Assembly: GCF_000518285.1 (NCBI RefSeq)
Contig: NZ_JADH01000002.1
Location: 41,152 to 105,151 of the forward strand
DNA from: Williamsoniiplasma lucivorax ATCC 49196
Lineage (GTDB): Bacteria; Bacillota_I; Bacilli_A; Mycoplasmatales; Mycoplasmataceae
Direction of reading: 5' to 3'
Length of the DNA stretch: 64,000 bases
Part shown: positions 9,320 through 20,320 of the stretch, in pieces
Layout of the letters: each line of letters begins with the position of its first letter
Numbering within the stretch: position 1 is the stretch's first letter
The notes under the pieces: generated by a model
Told to the model about the DNA's origin: nothing
The model's database searches: none
The model's input: the letters and a program-made list of their open reading frames with translations, nothing else
Made by a program: the position numbers and the translations under genes

Positions 9320-11182
9320 ATGCAAAAAACAGAAAAAAAGAAATTTAAAAATCCGCTGAAATTCGAGAGTGAATTTGCTTTTAGTTGGAAAAAAATGGGT
9401 TCATTTTTTGCCATCACGATGCAAACTGCTAAAAAGAACCCATTGCTTTTTATTACGATGTGTTTTACAACTTCATTAAATGCTGTGATTGCCACAGTTT
9501 TACCATTATTTGCCTCAAGAGCAGTTACTTTATTAATTACTCCTCCTGAACAAGTGCATAACTTACCATCTAAAATAACTGATTTTTTAGGAATGGAGAT
9601 GATCTGAACTAGTTGAATTATTGTGGCTGCCGTCTTCTTTGTCATTATGTTATTTTCTGAATATATTACTGATTACACCATTGGTTTATTTTCTTTGAAA
9701 ATTGAAATCAATGAACGTATTAGAATTGTGCAATCACTTGTCAAACAAGATGTCGATTTCTATTTTGACCATGTTTCAGGGAATATTTTGACAAGATTTG
9801 TTGCTGATACCCAAAACTTAGCGCAAGGAATCCAACAATTTTTAAGTAACTTAATTTATTGTTTTGCCGCCTTTATTGCTGCCGCTGTCATCTTATTTTC
9901 TGAAGGTTATTACTTTATTGGTGGCATTTCAATTGGGTATGTTTTATTTGTTTTAATTATTGCCTCATTTATCTTTGTCTTTTTCCGTCGAGCAATGATT
10001 AGACAATTTGATTTTAAACGTGAAGTTGATGCAGATATTACAGACCGTATTAATAACATCACTTTAATTAAATCAACTGGAACAGAAAGTTATGAAGTGA
10101 ACCGTATTGAAGAAAAAAACCATCAATATAATTTAAAAGGAAATCGTGGGGTGTTGTTGTCAACAATTTTAAACCTTTGATTAACAGCCACTATTACTTT
10201 CCTAACCACTTTGATTACTATTGTAGCGATTGTGGGAAGCATTCAAAAAACTGTGAATGCTAACTTACTCCAAGAATTAACAACTGGATTACCAATGGCC
10301 TCAACAATGGCTTTATCAATTATTATGTTAGTCCCATCACTACGTGCTGCTACTCGTGCTTCTAATGCTGCTAATCGCATTGGTGAATTAACTGAACCAG
10401 TCCCACATATTCAACCAAATCATGATGGTCCAAAAATTAAAGCTATCAATTCCATTGAATTTAAAAATGTTGATTTTGCTTATCCTAAAAAAATTGACAA
10501 AATCATTATTCCAAATTTAAATTTTAAATTTGAAAAAGGGAAATCGTATGCTTTTGTCGGTGAAACTGGTTCTGGTAAATCAACGATTGGAAGAATGCTT
10601 TTAAGATACTATGAACCAAAAACTGGTGAAATTATTATTAATGGTCAACACCAATTAAAAGATGTTAATCTGCCATCATATTTAGACCATATTGGTTATG
10701 TTGAACAAGATCCGCAAATTTTTTATGGAAACTTTATTGAAAATATTAAGTATGGACGTTTTGCTGATACTAAAGAACAAGTGATTGAAGCTGCTAAAAA
10801 AGCAGATTTACATGATTTTATTATGTCATTACCAGAAGGTTATGAAACACTAATCGGACAACGTGGATTCTTGTTAAGTGGTGGTCAAAAACAACGTTTA
10901 GTTATTGCTAGAGTGTTTTTAAGAGATCCAGATTTAATTATTTTAGATGAAGCAACTTCAGCTTTAGATAATATTGTCGAAAAAGAAATTCAAGCTCAAT
11001 TAGATAAATTAGTCGTTGGTAAAACATCAATTACAATTGCACACCGTTTATCAACAATTAAAAATGTTGATCAAATTATTGTTTTAGGAATGGGTAAAGG
11101 TGTTGTGCAGGTTGGAACATTTGCTGAATTAATTAAGAAACCTGGTCATTTTAAAAATCTTTATGAAGCAGGAACGATTTAA
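9320..11182 (+). CDS. ABC exporter, permease-ATPase fusion (second of pair)
   Basis: A 620-residue partner of the preceding exporter with the same organisation. Walker [10 protein letters not shown] is near 414, signature LSGGQKQR near 519, Walker [13 protein letters not shown] near 538, and AHRLST follows. Both ATPase sites carry the Walker B glutamate, so neither partner is obviously degenerate. An AAAGGGG site precedes the ATG. trmFO begins right after its stop. Multidrug or lipid export is typical of the family but is not shown here. Confidence 0.92.
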
Positions 11183-11183
11183 C

Positions 11184-12500
11184 ATGAAACAAGTTCAAAT
11201 CATCGGGGCTGGATTAGCAGGTTGCGAAGCAAGTTATTATCTTGCTAATAAGGGTTACTCAGTAACTCTTTTTGAATCTAAAAATATCAAACCAAACCCT
11301 GTCCAAGTTTCTAAGGGTTTTGCTGAATTAGTTTGTTCTAATTCTTTACGTAGTAATGAATTAACTAATGCTGTTGGTACTTTAAAAGCAGAAATGCGTT
11401 TATTAAATTCTTTAATTATTCAAGCTGCTGAATTTGCTCAAGTACCAGCTGGAGCATCTTTAGCTGTCGATCGGGTTAAATTTTCTGAATTTATCACCAG
11501 CAAAGTTAAGCAACACCCGAACATTAAAGTTGTTGAACAAGAAGTTGTTGACTTTGACCTTACAATTCCCACAATTATTGCCTCAGGCCCATTAACTACC
11601 CCAGATTTACAAACCCAAATTCAAAAATTATTAGACAATGACGATTTTTACTTTTTTGATGCAGTCGCCCCAATCATCAAAAAAGAATCAATTAATATGG
11701 AGATTGCCTTTCGTAAAAATCGTTATGAAAAAGGTGATACTTCTGATTACATTAATTGTCCAATGAACAAAACACAATATGATCAATTTTATGATGCTTT
11801 AATTCATGGTGAAGTGGCGATTAGCCATTTAGCTGGTGAACAAGAATTAAAATATTTTGAAGGCTGTATGCCTGTGGAAGCTATGGCTAAACGTGGCCCA
11901 AAAACACTTTTATTTGGTCCAATGAAACCAAAAGGGTTAAGAAATCTTGATGGAACTAACAATTATGCTGTGGTCCAATTAAGACAAGATGATGCCAAAG
12001 ATAGTCTTTACAATCTTGTTGGTTTTCAAACCAATTTAAAATGACCAGAACAAAAAAGAATTTTTCAAATGATTCCTGGTTTAGAAAATGCTGAGTTTGT
12101 GCGATATGGGGTCATGCATAAAAACAATTTTATTAATTCACCCAAACTCCTTAATTTAGGTTTACAACTAAAAACTAATCCCAAAATCTTTTTTGCTGGG
12201 CAAATTACTGGGGTCGAAGGTTATGTTGAATCAAGTGTTGTTGGTTTGATTGCGGCAATTAATTTGGATCGTTTTACCCAAGGCCTAGAATTATTATCCC
12301 CTCCCTCAACAACAGTATCGGGAGCTTTAATTCATTATATTAACAATGCTTCGCCGATAGATTTTCAACCAATGAAAGCTAATTGAGGGATTGTTGATGA
12401 GCTAGAAAACTTCAATAAACAAGATGGTAAAGTGCAGAAAAAAACCTTACTCTCGGAAAGAGCAATTAGCGAGATTAAGAAATATATTTCCCAAATTTAG
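11184..12500 (+). CDS. trmFO: Methylenetetrahydrofolate-tRNA-(uracil-5-)-methyltransferase TrmFO
   Basis: A 438-residue folate/FAD-dependent enzyme of the GidA-related family, normal length, that makes m5U54 in the T-loop of tRNA. The FAD dinucleotide motif [10 protein letters not shown] is at 6-15, [22 protein letters not shown] is typical of TrmFO, and the C-terminal half carries [16 protein letters not shown] and [15 protein letters not shown]. An in-frame ATG at 11163 also exists, but AGGAACG sits about 9 bases before 11184, so that start is preferred. It begins one base after the exporter stop. Confidence 0.94.
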
Positions 12501-12553
12501 TTTTTCTGTCATTAAATTTAAATTTGTTTATTAAATTTACTATTAAAATATGG

Positions 12554-12559
12554 TATAAC
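12554..12559 (+). promoter_or_regulatory. Extended -10 of the tRNA-Arg gene
   Basis: TGGTATAAC gives a TG-N extended -10 (TATAAC at 12554-12559) 18 bases before the tRNA 5' end. Confidence 0.6.
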
Positions 12560-12577
12560 CTATATGTAAATTTATTT

Positions 12578-12654
12578 GCCCATGTAGCTCAGTTGGATAG
12601 AGCACGCGCCTTCTAAGCGTGAGGTCGGAAGTTCGAGCCTTCTCGTGGGCACCA
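12578..12654 (+). tRNA. tRNA-Arg, anticodon UCU
   Basis: A 77-base cloverleaf. The acceptor GCCCATG pairs with CGTGGGC (one G-T pair), the D-stem is GCTC/GAGC, the anticodon stem CGCGC/GCGTG has loop CTTCTAA (anticodon TCT), and the T-loop is TTCGAGC within AGAAG-type pairing. CCA is encoded at 12652-12654. It reads AGA and AGG, the major Arg codons in AT-rich Mollicutes. Confidence 0.97.
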
Positions 12655-12664
12655 ATAGAAATCC

Positions 12665-12693
12665 AATCATGCTTAGGCATGATTTATTTTTTT
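12665..12693 (+). terminator. Rho-independent terminator after tRNA-Arg
   Basis: AATCATGC (12665-12672) pairs perfectly with GCATGATT (12677-12684), followed by a T-rich run. Confidence 0.85.
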
Positions 12694-12713
12694 ATGAGAA
12701 AGGAATTTGAATA

Positions 12714-13439
12714 ATGTTTTATGAAGAACTAAAAAGTGAAATTGAAAAATTATGTGTCGAAAAAAAATACGACCAAGCTTTAGTCTTAATTAATTCAGAA
12801 TTACAAATGCCTTATGTGCCTCAAGACTTTGAACAATATTTAATTACTTTAAAAAAGGAAATTTCGCTGCATCTAATTGATACTAAACATCAAAAACAAT
12901 ATGACTTAAACGAAATTGTTGGATTATTACATGATGAACAAGACCTAGTTAGTCAAGCACTTGCTATCAAAGCTTTAGAACACATTAATGCGCGTGCAAT
13001 TTTAAAAGAAATTGAACAGTACTTAATGAATTTAAACATGCCTGATGAAAATAAAACTTTAATTTTATTTGCACTATATTCACAACAAATTGACCAAGAA
13101 TTAAAAATGCAAAAACATAACGGAAGTTATTTGATTAAACCAACTGAACTAAAAATCCAAGCCTTTAATGAGGATTTTGACAATGTGGCGATGACTATTG
13201 AACAAATTATTGGGGTTGAAAATCCAAGTATTTCGCAAATTGCTTGCTCTTCTGCTTTGATTTATATGTTAGTTAATTTTCCTGCCCCCCACCAAGTTTC
13301 TTTAAATAATTTAACAGCCGCCATGATTTTGCAAGCTTATCATTTTTTAGGGTTAGAATTATCTTATGAACAACTCCAAACAATGATTACTTTTGATGTG
13401 GAAGTTGTTAAATTAATTTTAGGAGGGAAAAATGAATAA
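12714..13439 (+). CDS. Helical hypothetical protein (possibly DUF3196 family)
   Basis: A 241-residue, mostly helical, acidic protein with no signal peptide or membrane segment. It opens with a TPR-like helical pair (FYEELKSEIEKLCVEKKYDQALVLI) followed by a HEAT-like section and a C-terminal hydrophobic helix bundle. The architecture resembles the Mycoplasma-specific DUF3196 proteins (tentative, by eye). An AGAAAGGAA site precedes the ATG. The last 8 bases overlap the next gene, so both are probably co-translated. Function unknown. Confidence 0.7.
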   Translation: MFYEELKSEIEKLCVEKKYDQALVLINSELQMPYVPQDFEQYLITLKKEISLHLIDTKHQKQYDLNEIVGLLHDEQDLVSQALAIKALEHINARAILKEIEQYLMNLNMPDENKTLILFALYSQQIDQELKMQKHNGSYLIKPTELKIQAFNEDFDNVAMTIEQIIGVENPSISQIACSSALIYMLVNFPAPHQVSLNNLTAAMILQAYHFLGLELSYEQLQTMITFDVEVVKLILGGKNE

Positions 13440-13749
13440 AGTTAATTTCAATGCTCAGGCATATGAAAAATTTTATGATTTTAAAGATGTGATGGTCCAA
13501 GCTTTTGGCATTGGCTGTTCATTATGTGGAACCGAAGAAATTGAATATGTTTATCAAAATCACCCACCAACAATTGGAAATTTAATTAAAAATCAAGCTA
13601 AAAATTTAACTGATCAAGAAGTTGATCAGTTAATTGAAAAACCTTTATTGAATTGACAAACATTTGATGAAACTAATGCTAATCAAATGATTCCAACATT
13701 TTTATGTGTCAATTGTTTTGACATAGAAAGCGATTATGATGAAAAATAA
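13432..13749 (+). CDS. Small hypothetical protein with two CxxC pairs
   Basis: A 105-residue protein with one TGA Trp. It has CSLC in the first third and CVNC near the C-terminus, spaced as a possible four-Cys zinc site. It is otherwise acidic and Asn-rich with no membrane segment. The start overlaps the end of the preceding gene (AGGAGGG site inside it) and its end overlaps the APC permease start by 11 bases. I do not recognise a family. Confidence 0.7.
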
Positions 13750-15259
13750 GAAACGTCTTTTTGAATTCTTAACGATTTTCACAGCTGTTGTTGGTACAAT
13801 GGTTGGGGCTGGAATTTATGTCAAAAATGACAACGGTAATGGTCATGTTTTAGGAAATGTGCAAAACCCAATTATGGCCATTATTTTATGAGGCATCATG
13901 GCTGTGGTTTTAGTTTTTACAATCATTGTGTTTTTAGAAATTGCTAGTTCGACAACTAAAGATGGTAATGGCACACTGGCCAATTGAGCAAGAAAATTTT
14001 GAAATCGTCGTATTGCTAGTGGGGTGAGCATCTTTTTTACTTTTATTTATTTACCAATGAACTATGCCTTTTTTTCGACTTTAATTGTCCAATATTTAAT
14101 GCAAGCAGCAGGAGTGGAATTAAATCTCACTCAAAAATATATTTTATATTTAATTGTTCCAGCGATTTTCATTTTATTTATGGGAGCGATTAACTCATAT
14201 GCCAGAACTGTTGGAAAACATATCCAAATTTTTGGCACCTTTTTTAAATTTATTCCTTTATTCTTAGTTTTTGTCGCTTTTATTGTTCCTGATACTACTT
14301 GAGGTGTTTTATTTGGTACTCATCAAGATATTGGTACAGGTAATTCGTGATCGACCAGTTTTGAAAATTTAAATGGGGTTAAAGTTTTATCTGGGTTTGC
14401 CCCCATCTTATTTGCTTTTAATGGTTTTATTTATGCTGCTAATATGCAATCTGAAACTGAACATCGTGATGTCGTTGCCAAAGGAATTCTCTTTGGTGTC
14501 CTTTTCACGGGAATTTTTTATGTCTTAATTGCTTTTGCTTTATTTACAGGTTCTAAAGATGGTAGTGTGGTGAGTTTTTTTACTTATTTATTTTCCGGAT
14601 TTAATGATCTTGCAACTGTCAGTTCCACAACCAAAAATATGGCTGTTTTATTTTCTAATTTAATTTTAGTTTCTGTGACTTTTTTAGGTGTTAATTCTTA
14701 TACGTTAACTGGAACAAATAATATTTATACTGATACTCAAAAAGGGATTTTGTGGTCGAATTCTAAATTTATTCGTCGTGCTCATGCAGGAATGATCCAA
14801 GCTGGCATTGGTTTAATCTATTTATTTGTCTGAATTCCTGTGTCTTTAGCTAAAGGTCAACAACCAGGTTATATGTTGGACCAAATGTCCAATTTTGGTG
14901 CCACAATTTGTTTTACGATTTATACAATGCTCGTTGTTTTAGCGATGGTCAATCGTAAAACAAATAAAGTTGAAGTAAGTAAAATGAAGAATGGTTTATT
15001 TTGAATTTCAGCTATCATTGCCACGACAATGCTTTCCTTGATTATTGCTTTTCAAATTTATGATTATTTCTCTTCTAGTGAAATCATTAAACCAATTATG
15101 GCTGGAGTTGTTCTTGGTGTGTTTGTTGTTGTTTGAATCACAAATGAAATTTTGATTTGTAAAAAACCAATTAATCTTGAGCAAATTGAACTTTTAAAAA
15201 TCAAGTCTGAAGCAAAAGAAAGTATAATAATTAAAAGAAGACGTAAAGAGGTAAAATAA
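13739..15259 (+). CDS. APC-superfamily amino acid permease
   Basis: A 506-residue protein with about 12 hydrophobic segments. The N-terminal FLTIFTAVVGTMVGAGIYV is the helix-1 signature of amino acid/polyamine permeases (G-x-G-I unwinding region). An internal segment GFAPILFAFNGFIYAANMQSE corresponds to helix 6. An alternative ATG three bases upstream (13736) is equally possible. The stop overlaps the obgE start (TAATG). The substrate cannot be read from sequence. Confidence 0.88.
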
Positions 15260-16557
15260 TGAAATTTATTGATAGTGCTAAATTTTTAGTTAAAGCCGGA
15301 AAAGGTGGAGATGGTGCTGTTAGTTTTTTACATGAATTGTATGTAGAAAATGGTGGTCCTAATGGCGGAGATGGTGGAAATGGCGGGGATGTCATTTTCA
15401 TTGGTGATAGTGGTAAGCATTCATTGTTAGATCTTAAAGTGCAAAAAATTTATAAAGCTCAAGATGGGAATAAAGGTGGCATCAAAAATATGCATGGTGC
15501 TGCTGGAGATGACAAAGTCATTAAAGTGCCGGTGGGAACTGTTTTAATTGATGAAGCAACAGGTAACATTTTAACTGATATTGATGCTCATGATAAAAAA
15601 GTGATTGTTGCTAAAGGTGGACATGGTGGTAAAGGAAATGCTCGTTTTGCTAATTCACGTAACAAAGCTCCCACTATTTTTGAAGCTGGAGAACTTGGTC
15701 AAGAATTTAATGTACGTGCTGAATTAAAAGTGTTAGCTGATGTTGGTTTTGTTGGTTTACCAAATGCTGGTAAATCAACATTACTACGTGCCATTTCTAA
15801 CTCAAAACCAGAAGTGGCAGACTACCCATTTACCACTTTAAATCCCCAACTTGGGGTGGCAAAAGCACAAAGTGGACAAACATTTATAGTGGCTGATTTA
15901 CCTGGTTTAATTGAAGGGGCAAGTTTAGGTAAAGGACTTGGCCATGAATTTTTAAAACATATTGAACGTTGTCGTATCATTTGTCATGTGATTGATTGAT
16001 CAGGAAATTATGGTCAAGAAAGTATTATTAAAAACTACGAATTAATTCGTAAAGAATTATTGGATTACAATATGAATCTAGACAAACGTACTGAAATTAT
16101 TGTTGCCAACAAAATGGACATTGATGAAGCGCAAATCAATATGATGGATGAAGAAATTTTAAAATATTTTAAAGACAAAAAATTGGTGCAAGTTTCTGGA
16201 TTGACACGCCAAAATACCAACCAATTATTAAACATCATTGCTGAAGAATTAAAAACAGCTCAAATGATTCCTCTATGAGAAATGAGTGAAAACCAAAATC
16301 CTGGGGTTAAGGTTTATACCCTTGATGAACCAGTTGTGGACATTCAAATCTTTAATCGTGGGAATGGTCGATGAGAAGTTGCTGGGGATACTGTTTTTAG
16401 AATTTACCAAAAAACCCCAATTGCCACTCATGATAACTTATTACTCTTTAATGAAAAAATGAAAAAAATTGGTGTTTATGAACAACTAAGAAATCGCGGT
16501 GCTAAAAAAGGTGATTTAGTTAAAGTGTTTGAATATGAATTAGAGTGAATGGATTAA
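15259..16557 (+). CDS. obgE: Obg-family GTPase (ObgE/CgtA)
   Basis: A 432-residue protein with the Gly-rich Obg fold (1-158; GGDGGNGGDV repeats), a GTPase domain with G1 GLPNAGKST (166-174), G3 DLPG and G4 NKMD, and a C-terminal OCT domain ending in an acidic segment with GAKKGDLVKV. It acts in 50S assembly and stress signalling. TGA codons at 15997 and 16276 are Trp. An AAAGAGG site precedes the ATG. It is coupled to the permease and followed closely by nadE. Confidence 0.96.
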
Positions 16558-16558
16558 G

Positions 16559-17296
16559 ATGAAATTAGAAAAATATTTAGATTATCTTGTCGAATGAATT
16601 CGCCAAGCCGTTAAAGAGGCCCATGCTGATGGGGTGATTGTTGGAGTGAGCGGTGGCATTGATTCTGCTGTGGTCGCTCATTTAGCTAAAAAAGCTTTTC
16701 CAAATAATTACTTAACAGTGTGAATGCCAATTAATTCTAGTCACCAAGATTGAGCATGCCAAGAGATTTTAGTGGAACAAAACCAATTTAAATGTGTCAC
16801 TGTTGACCTTTTAAAATCATTTAAACAAATGAGCAAAGTTTTGAAAAAAACTGGTGTTGAGTTAAGTGATCTTGCTTTGAGTAACACCAAAGCCAGATTA
16901 AGAATGTCAACGTTATATGCTCTAGGTCAATCCAAAAAATATTTAGTTTTAGGAACTGATAATTTAGATGAATGACACATTGGTTATTTCACTAAATATG
17001 GTGATGGTGGAGTGGATTTGGTTCCAATCATTCATTTATTAAAACGCGAAGTGAAACAAGCTGCTAAAATCTTTGGTGTACCTGATGTAATTATTGATCG
17101 TCCTCCCACAGCTGGTTTATGAGAAAACCAAACTGATGAAGCTGAAATCGGCTTTAGTTATGATGACATTGATGCTTATTTAATTGGGAAAAATAATAAT
17201 CCCGATTTGAAAAAACGCATTGATGCAATGCACCTAACTAGCGAACATAAACGTAATTTGGCTGCACAACCACAAGAATTTTTAAGGGATAAATAA
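16559..17296 (+). CDS. nadE: NAD synthetase (ammonia-dependent)
   Basis: A 245-residue N-type ATP pyrophosphatase making NAD from deamido-NAD. The PP-loop SGGIDS is at 31-36; the later [22 protein letters not shown] and RPPTAGLWENQTDE segments are NadE signatures (with TGA as Trp). No glutaminase domain is present, so it should use ammonia. It starts two bases after the obgE stop and is the last gene of that run. Confidence 0.95.
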
Positions 17297-17316
17297 CAAT
17301 TAGACGCCTGTTTTGT

Positions 17317-17322
17317 TAAAAT
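17317..17322 (+). promoter_or_regulatory. Extended -10 before the small membrane protein
   Basis: TGTTAAAAT (extended -10, TAAAAT at 17317-17322) lies 24 bases before the GTG start, just after nadE. Confidence 0.45.
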
Positions 17323-17345
17323 AAATAAAAGTGTGAGGTGAATTA

Positions 17346-17621
17346 GTGTTTTTAGCATCGTTAGAAGTTTTCGGAATTAATATTTCATTAAAAGTTTTGC
17401 TTTATGTCTTTATTTCTATTGCTGGATTAGCATTATTGATTTATTTATTAAACTTGCTTTTTCACAAAACATCAAAATCAACACAGACTAGTGAAGAACT
17501 AGCCAATCTTAAAAAAATTGAAACTGATATTCAACATGTCGAAGATGAAATTCAATCAATTTTAAAAGATCGTAAGAAAGGGAAAAAATGGACTTCTTTA
17601 ATAAAAAAAATGAGAACTTAA
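17346..17621 (+). CDS. Small single-span membrane protein with coiled-coil tail
   Basis: A 91-residue protein starting at GTG, with GAGGTG spaced 5 bases upstream; no in-frame ATG fits. One strong hydrophobic span (about 13-38) is followed by a polar helical tail rich in Glu and Lys (NLKKIETDIQHVEDEIQSILKD), probably a coiled coil. Its end overlaps the next membrane gene by 34 bases, so they are likely co-expressed. Similar small proteins occur in Mollicutes (TIGR04561 type is a possibility, not verified). Function unknown. Confidence 0.7.
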   Translation: MFLASLEVFGINISLKVLLYVFISIAGLALLIYLLNLLFHKTSKSTQTSEELANLKKIETDIQHVEDEIQSILKDRKKGKKWTSLIKKMRT

Positions 17622-18535
17622 ATCATCAAAAACCAACTGAACAGACTCCAGTGTATGTTAATGATGCCAATATCAAAAATCCATATCAACAATCACAATT
17701 TGTCAATCAAAATTTAAACAATGACCAATTAGCACAAAACTTAGGTTTTAATCAACCAGTTCATAGTCCAGTCAGACCGAATTTTACTAAAAAAGAATTA
17801 GAGCATGTTGAGGTTCCCAACCAAATTGCTAAAGAAATTCGTTTGCAAAAACTTTCTTTAGCAGGCATTATGTTTATTGGTTTTGTCTTGTTATTTGTTT
17901 CAACTTTCTTTGTCTTAGTGCATTATTTAGCACCAATTGTTGATCAAGCTCAACTAAAAATTCCTTTAAGTTTTATTCCTAATCCAGTTGTGATGATTAT
18001 TTTAATGATTGTCTCATTATTGTTCTTCATTATTGGTTTAATTGATTCAAATCATTTAAGAATTGGCTTAAAAAGTTATAAAACCGATTTATTAATGGGT
18101 GTTGAAAAAATTCCATTCTTTATTATTCGTAATTATAAAGCTCTAATTGCTCGTCCAATTTACATGAATTGAATTTCTTTTAGTATTTACTTTTGAGGGG
18201 GCATTGTGATTGGGATTTTCTTCATTATTAAAACTGCTTCTAAAAATAATCCCTCAATGAATACAGAAATCATTATTATGATTGCTATTCTTGGTTCGAC
18301 ATTATTTATTCATATTGTTTCGCTATTTTTTACGAGAGCAAGAAAAGGTAATATTAATGCCTATTATGGTTATGAAATTGTTCCCTTTGACCAAGTCAAA
18401 GATGTGAGAAAAAGAACTAATCGTATTTGTATGGTCATCTTTTTCATCTTATTAACCTTAGTCTTATTTATTGTGATTATTCCTTGAATGATTGTCAGAA
18501 AAAACAAAAATAAAGCGATCATCCCCTTTCTTTAG
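17588..18535 (+). CDS. Four-span membrane protein with disordered N-terminus
   Basis: A 315-residue protein with TGA as Trp. The first 90 residues are polar, Asn/Gln/Pro-rich and probably disordered and cytoplasmic. Hydrophobic segments follow at about 98-120, 138-158, 195-215 and 228-248, with a fifth near the C-terminus before a Lys-rich tail. It may belong to Mollicutes-specific membrane proteins such as MSC_0882-type (uncertain). GAAAGGGAAAAA precedes the ATG. It overlaps the upstream gene and ends at a terminator. Confidence 0.75.
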
Positions 18536-18536
18536 T

Positions 18537-18561
18537 AAAACTTGTCAGTTGACAAGTTTTT
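18537..18561 (+). terminator. Rho-independent terminator
   Basis: AAAACTTGTCA (18537-18547) pairs with TGACAAGTTTT (18550-18560), with T-rich sequence following. Confidence 0.85.
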
Positions 18562-18645
18562 CTTTTACTAAAGAAAATAAATTTCCTTTTTCAAATGCCT
18601 AATTTTTTGTTAATATATAGAGAACAATTGAATAAATAGGCCAAA

Positions 18646-18709
18646 AACTTATATATGCTAGAATAAAGGTCTAGCGTCTCTACCCTTAACCAATTAAGGA
18701 CTATAGGTT
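18646..18709 (+). ncRNA. Purine riboswitch aptamer, guanine type, upstream of guaA
   Basis: P1 is AACTTATA (18646-18653) with TATAGGTT (18702-18709). P2 is GCTAGA/TCTAGC with loop ATAAAGG. J2/3 reads GTCTCTAC, close to the canonical GTTTCTAC. P3 is CCTTA/TAAGG with a CC-containing loop that can kiss the GG of the P2 loop. J3/1 has ACTAT; the position equivalent to residue 74 (18701) is C, which specifies guanine by Watson-Crick pairing (adenine switches have U). The equivalent of residue 51 is U, as in guanine rather than 2'-deoxyguanosine aptamers. P2 is 6 bp, one shorter than usual. Confidence 0.85.
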
Positions 18710-18716
18710 ATCTAAA

Positions 18717-18752
18717 GTAAGTTTTTGTCAATCACAAAAACTTACTTTTTTT
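18717..18752 (+). terminator. Regulatory terminator of the guaA riboswitch
   Basis: GTAAGTTTTTGT (18717-18728) pairs perfectly with ACAAAAACTTAC (18734-18745), followed by seven T. The 5' arm TAAGTTTTTG (18718-18727) is also the exact complement of CAAAAACTTA (18642-18651), which includes the P1 5' strand. The two pairings exclude each other: ligand-bound P1 frees the terminator (off), and without ligand the P1 strand can sequester it (on). Confidence 0.85.
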
Positions 18753-18770
18753 GGTCTTTGAAAGGAAGCA

Positions 18771-20312
18771 ATGCACAAAACACAAATTATTATTTTAGAC
18801 TTTGGAAGTCAATATACCCAACTACTAGCACGTCGAATCCGTGAGTTAAATGTTTATGTTGAAGTTGTTGATTACCAAATTTCTGCTCAAGAAATTAAGG
18901 AATTTGCCAACTTAAAAGGGATTATTTTTTCCGGAGGACCAGCTAGTGCTTATGATGCAACTGCTTATCAAATTGATCATCAAATTTATAGTTTAAATTT
19001 ACCAATTTTAGGCATTTGTTATGGCATGCAATTATTGGCTCATGATTTTAATGGTGTTGTTAGTCAAGCTGACAAACAAGAATTTGGTAAAGCAATGATT
19101 AACATTACAAAACCTTGTTTATTAACTGAACAAGTACCGCCTAATTCAATAGTTTGAATGAGTCATGCTGACCACATCGACCAAATGCCAACAAGTTTTG
19201 AAGTCATTGGCACTTCAAATCATTCCATTGCTTTAATTAAACATAAAACAAAACCTTTTTATGGGATTCAATTCCATCCTGAAGTTACCCAATCTGAATT
19301 TGGTTTAACAATGTTAAGTAATTTTATTTTCCAGGTTTGTCAAAGCACCAAAGATTGATTTATTAGTGATTTCATTACTGATGCCATTAAAGATATTCAG
19401 CAAACAGTTGGTCAACAACATGTTGTTTTAGGATTATCTGGTGGAGTTGATTCTTCAGTCAGTGCCGCTTTAATTCAAAAAGCTATTGGTCATCAACTAA
19501 CTTGTGTGTTTGTTGATCATGGATTATTACGTAAAAATGAAGCTGATGAAGTGATTGGTTTTTATGAAAAACATTTCGATATGAAAATTGTCAAGATTGA
19601 TGCTAGTGAAATGTTTTTCAAACATTTAAAAGGTGTTGTTGAACCTGAAGCAAAACGTAAAGTTATTGGTAAATTATTTATTGATGTGTTTATGAATTAT
19701 ATTGAAGAACATAACCAAGAAATTAACTTTTTAGCGCAAGGCACAATTTATCCAGATATTATTGAATCTTCAAAAAAAGGACACAGTTCCAAAACAATTA
19801 AATCACACCATAATGTTGGTGGTTTACCGAAAAACTTAAAATTAACCTTGCTTGAACCAATCAAAGATTTGTTTAAAGATGAAGTGCGCCAAGTTGGTAA
19901 ACAACTTGGTATTGACGATAAATTAATTAATCGTCATCCTTTTCCAGGACCCGGATTAGGAATTCGCATTATTGGGGAAGTGACTAGAGCAAAATGTGAT
20001 TTACTTCGTGAAGTTGATGCCATTTTTATTGAAGAATTGCATAAAAATGATTTATATAATCATGTCTCACAAGCATTTGCCACACTTTTACCAGTTAAAA
20101 CAGTCGGAGTCATGGGAGATAATCGCACTTATGATAGTTTAGTTGCTTTACGTAGTGTGAATACAATTGATTTTATGACTGCCCAAGCAACCCATTTACC
20201 ATGAGACTTTATCGACCATGTTGTTAGTCGCATCATTAATGAAGTTGACGGTGTGAATCGGGTGGTTTATGATGTGACCTCAAAACCACCAGGCACAATT
20301 GAATGAGAATAG
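18771..20312 (+). CDS. guaA: GMP synthase (glutamine-hydrolysing)
   Basis: A 513-residue enzyme converting XMP, ATP and glutamine to GMP. The class I glutaminase domain has the nucleophile Cys83 (GICYGMQLL) and the catalytic His/Glu at about 169/171 (QFHPEV). The ATP pyrophosphatase PP-loop LSGGVDSS is near 222-229, and the C-terminal dimerisation domain has [15 protein letters not shown] Trp codons at 19155, 19356 and later join the frame. It is the first gene behind the purine riboswitch and is followed by guaB after 8 bases. Confidence 0.97.
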
Positions 20313-20320
20313 GAGAACCA

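Noticed and set aside
9235..9645. 136-residue minus-strand ORF
   Set aside because: It is antisense to the junction of the two exporters and has shadow-type composition.
7418..11182. Many short ORFs suggesting frameshifted or fragmented ABC transporters
   Set aside because: All breaks are in-frame TGA codons at conserved Trp-compatible positions; with the Mollicutes code each gene is continuous.
18646..18709. 2'-deoxyguanosine riboswitch
   Set aside because: J2/3 is TCTAC with U at the 51 equivalent and lacks the altered core of the Mesoplasma 2'-dG aptamers; guanine type fits better.
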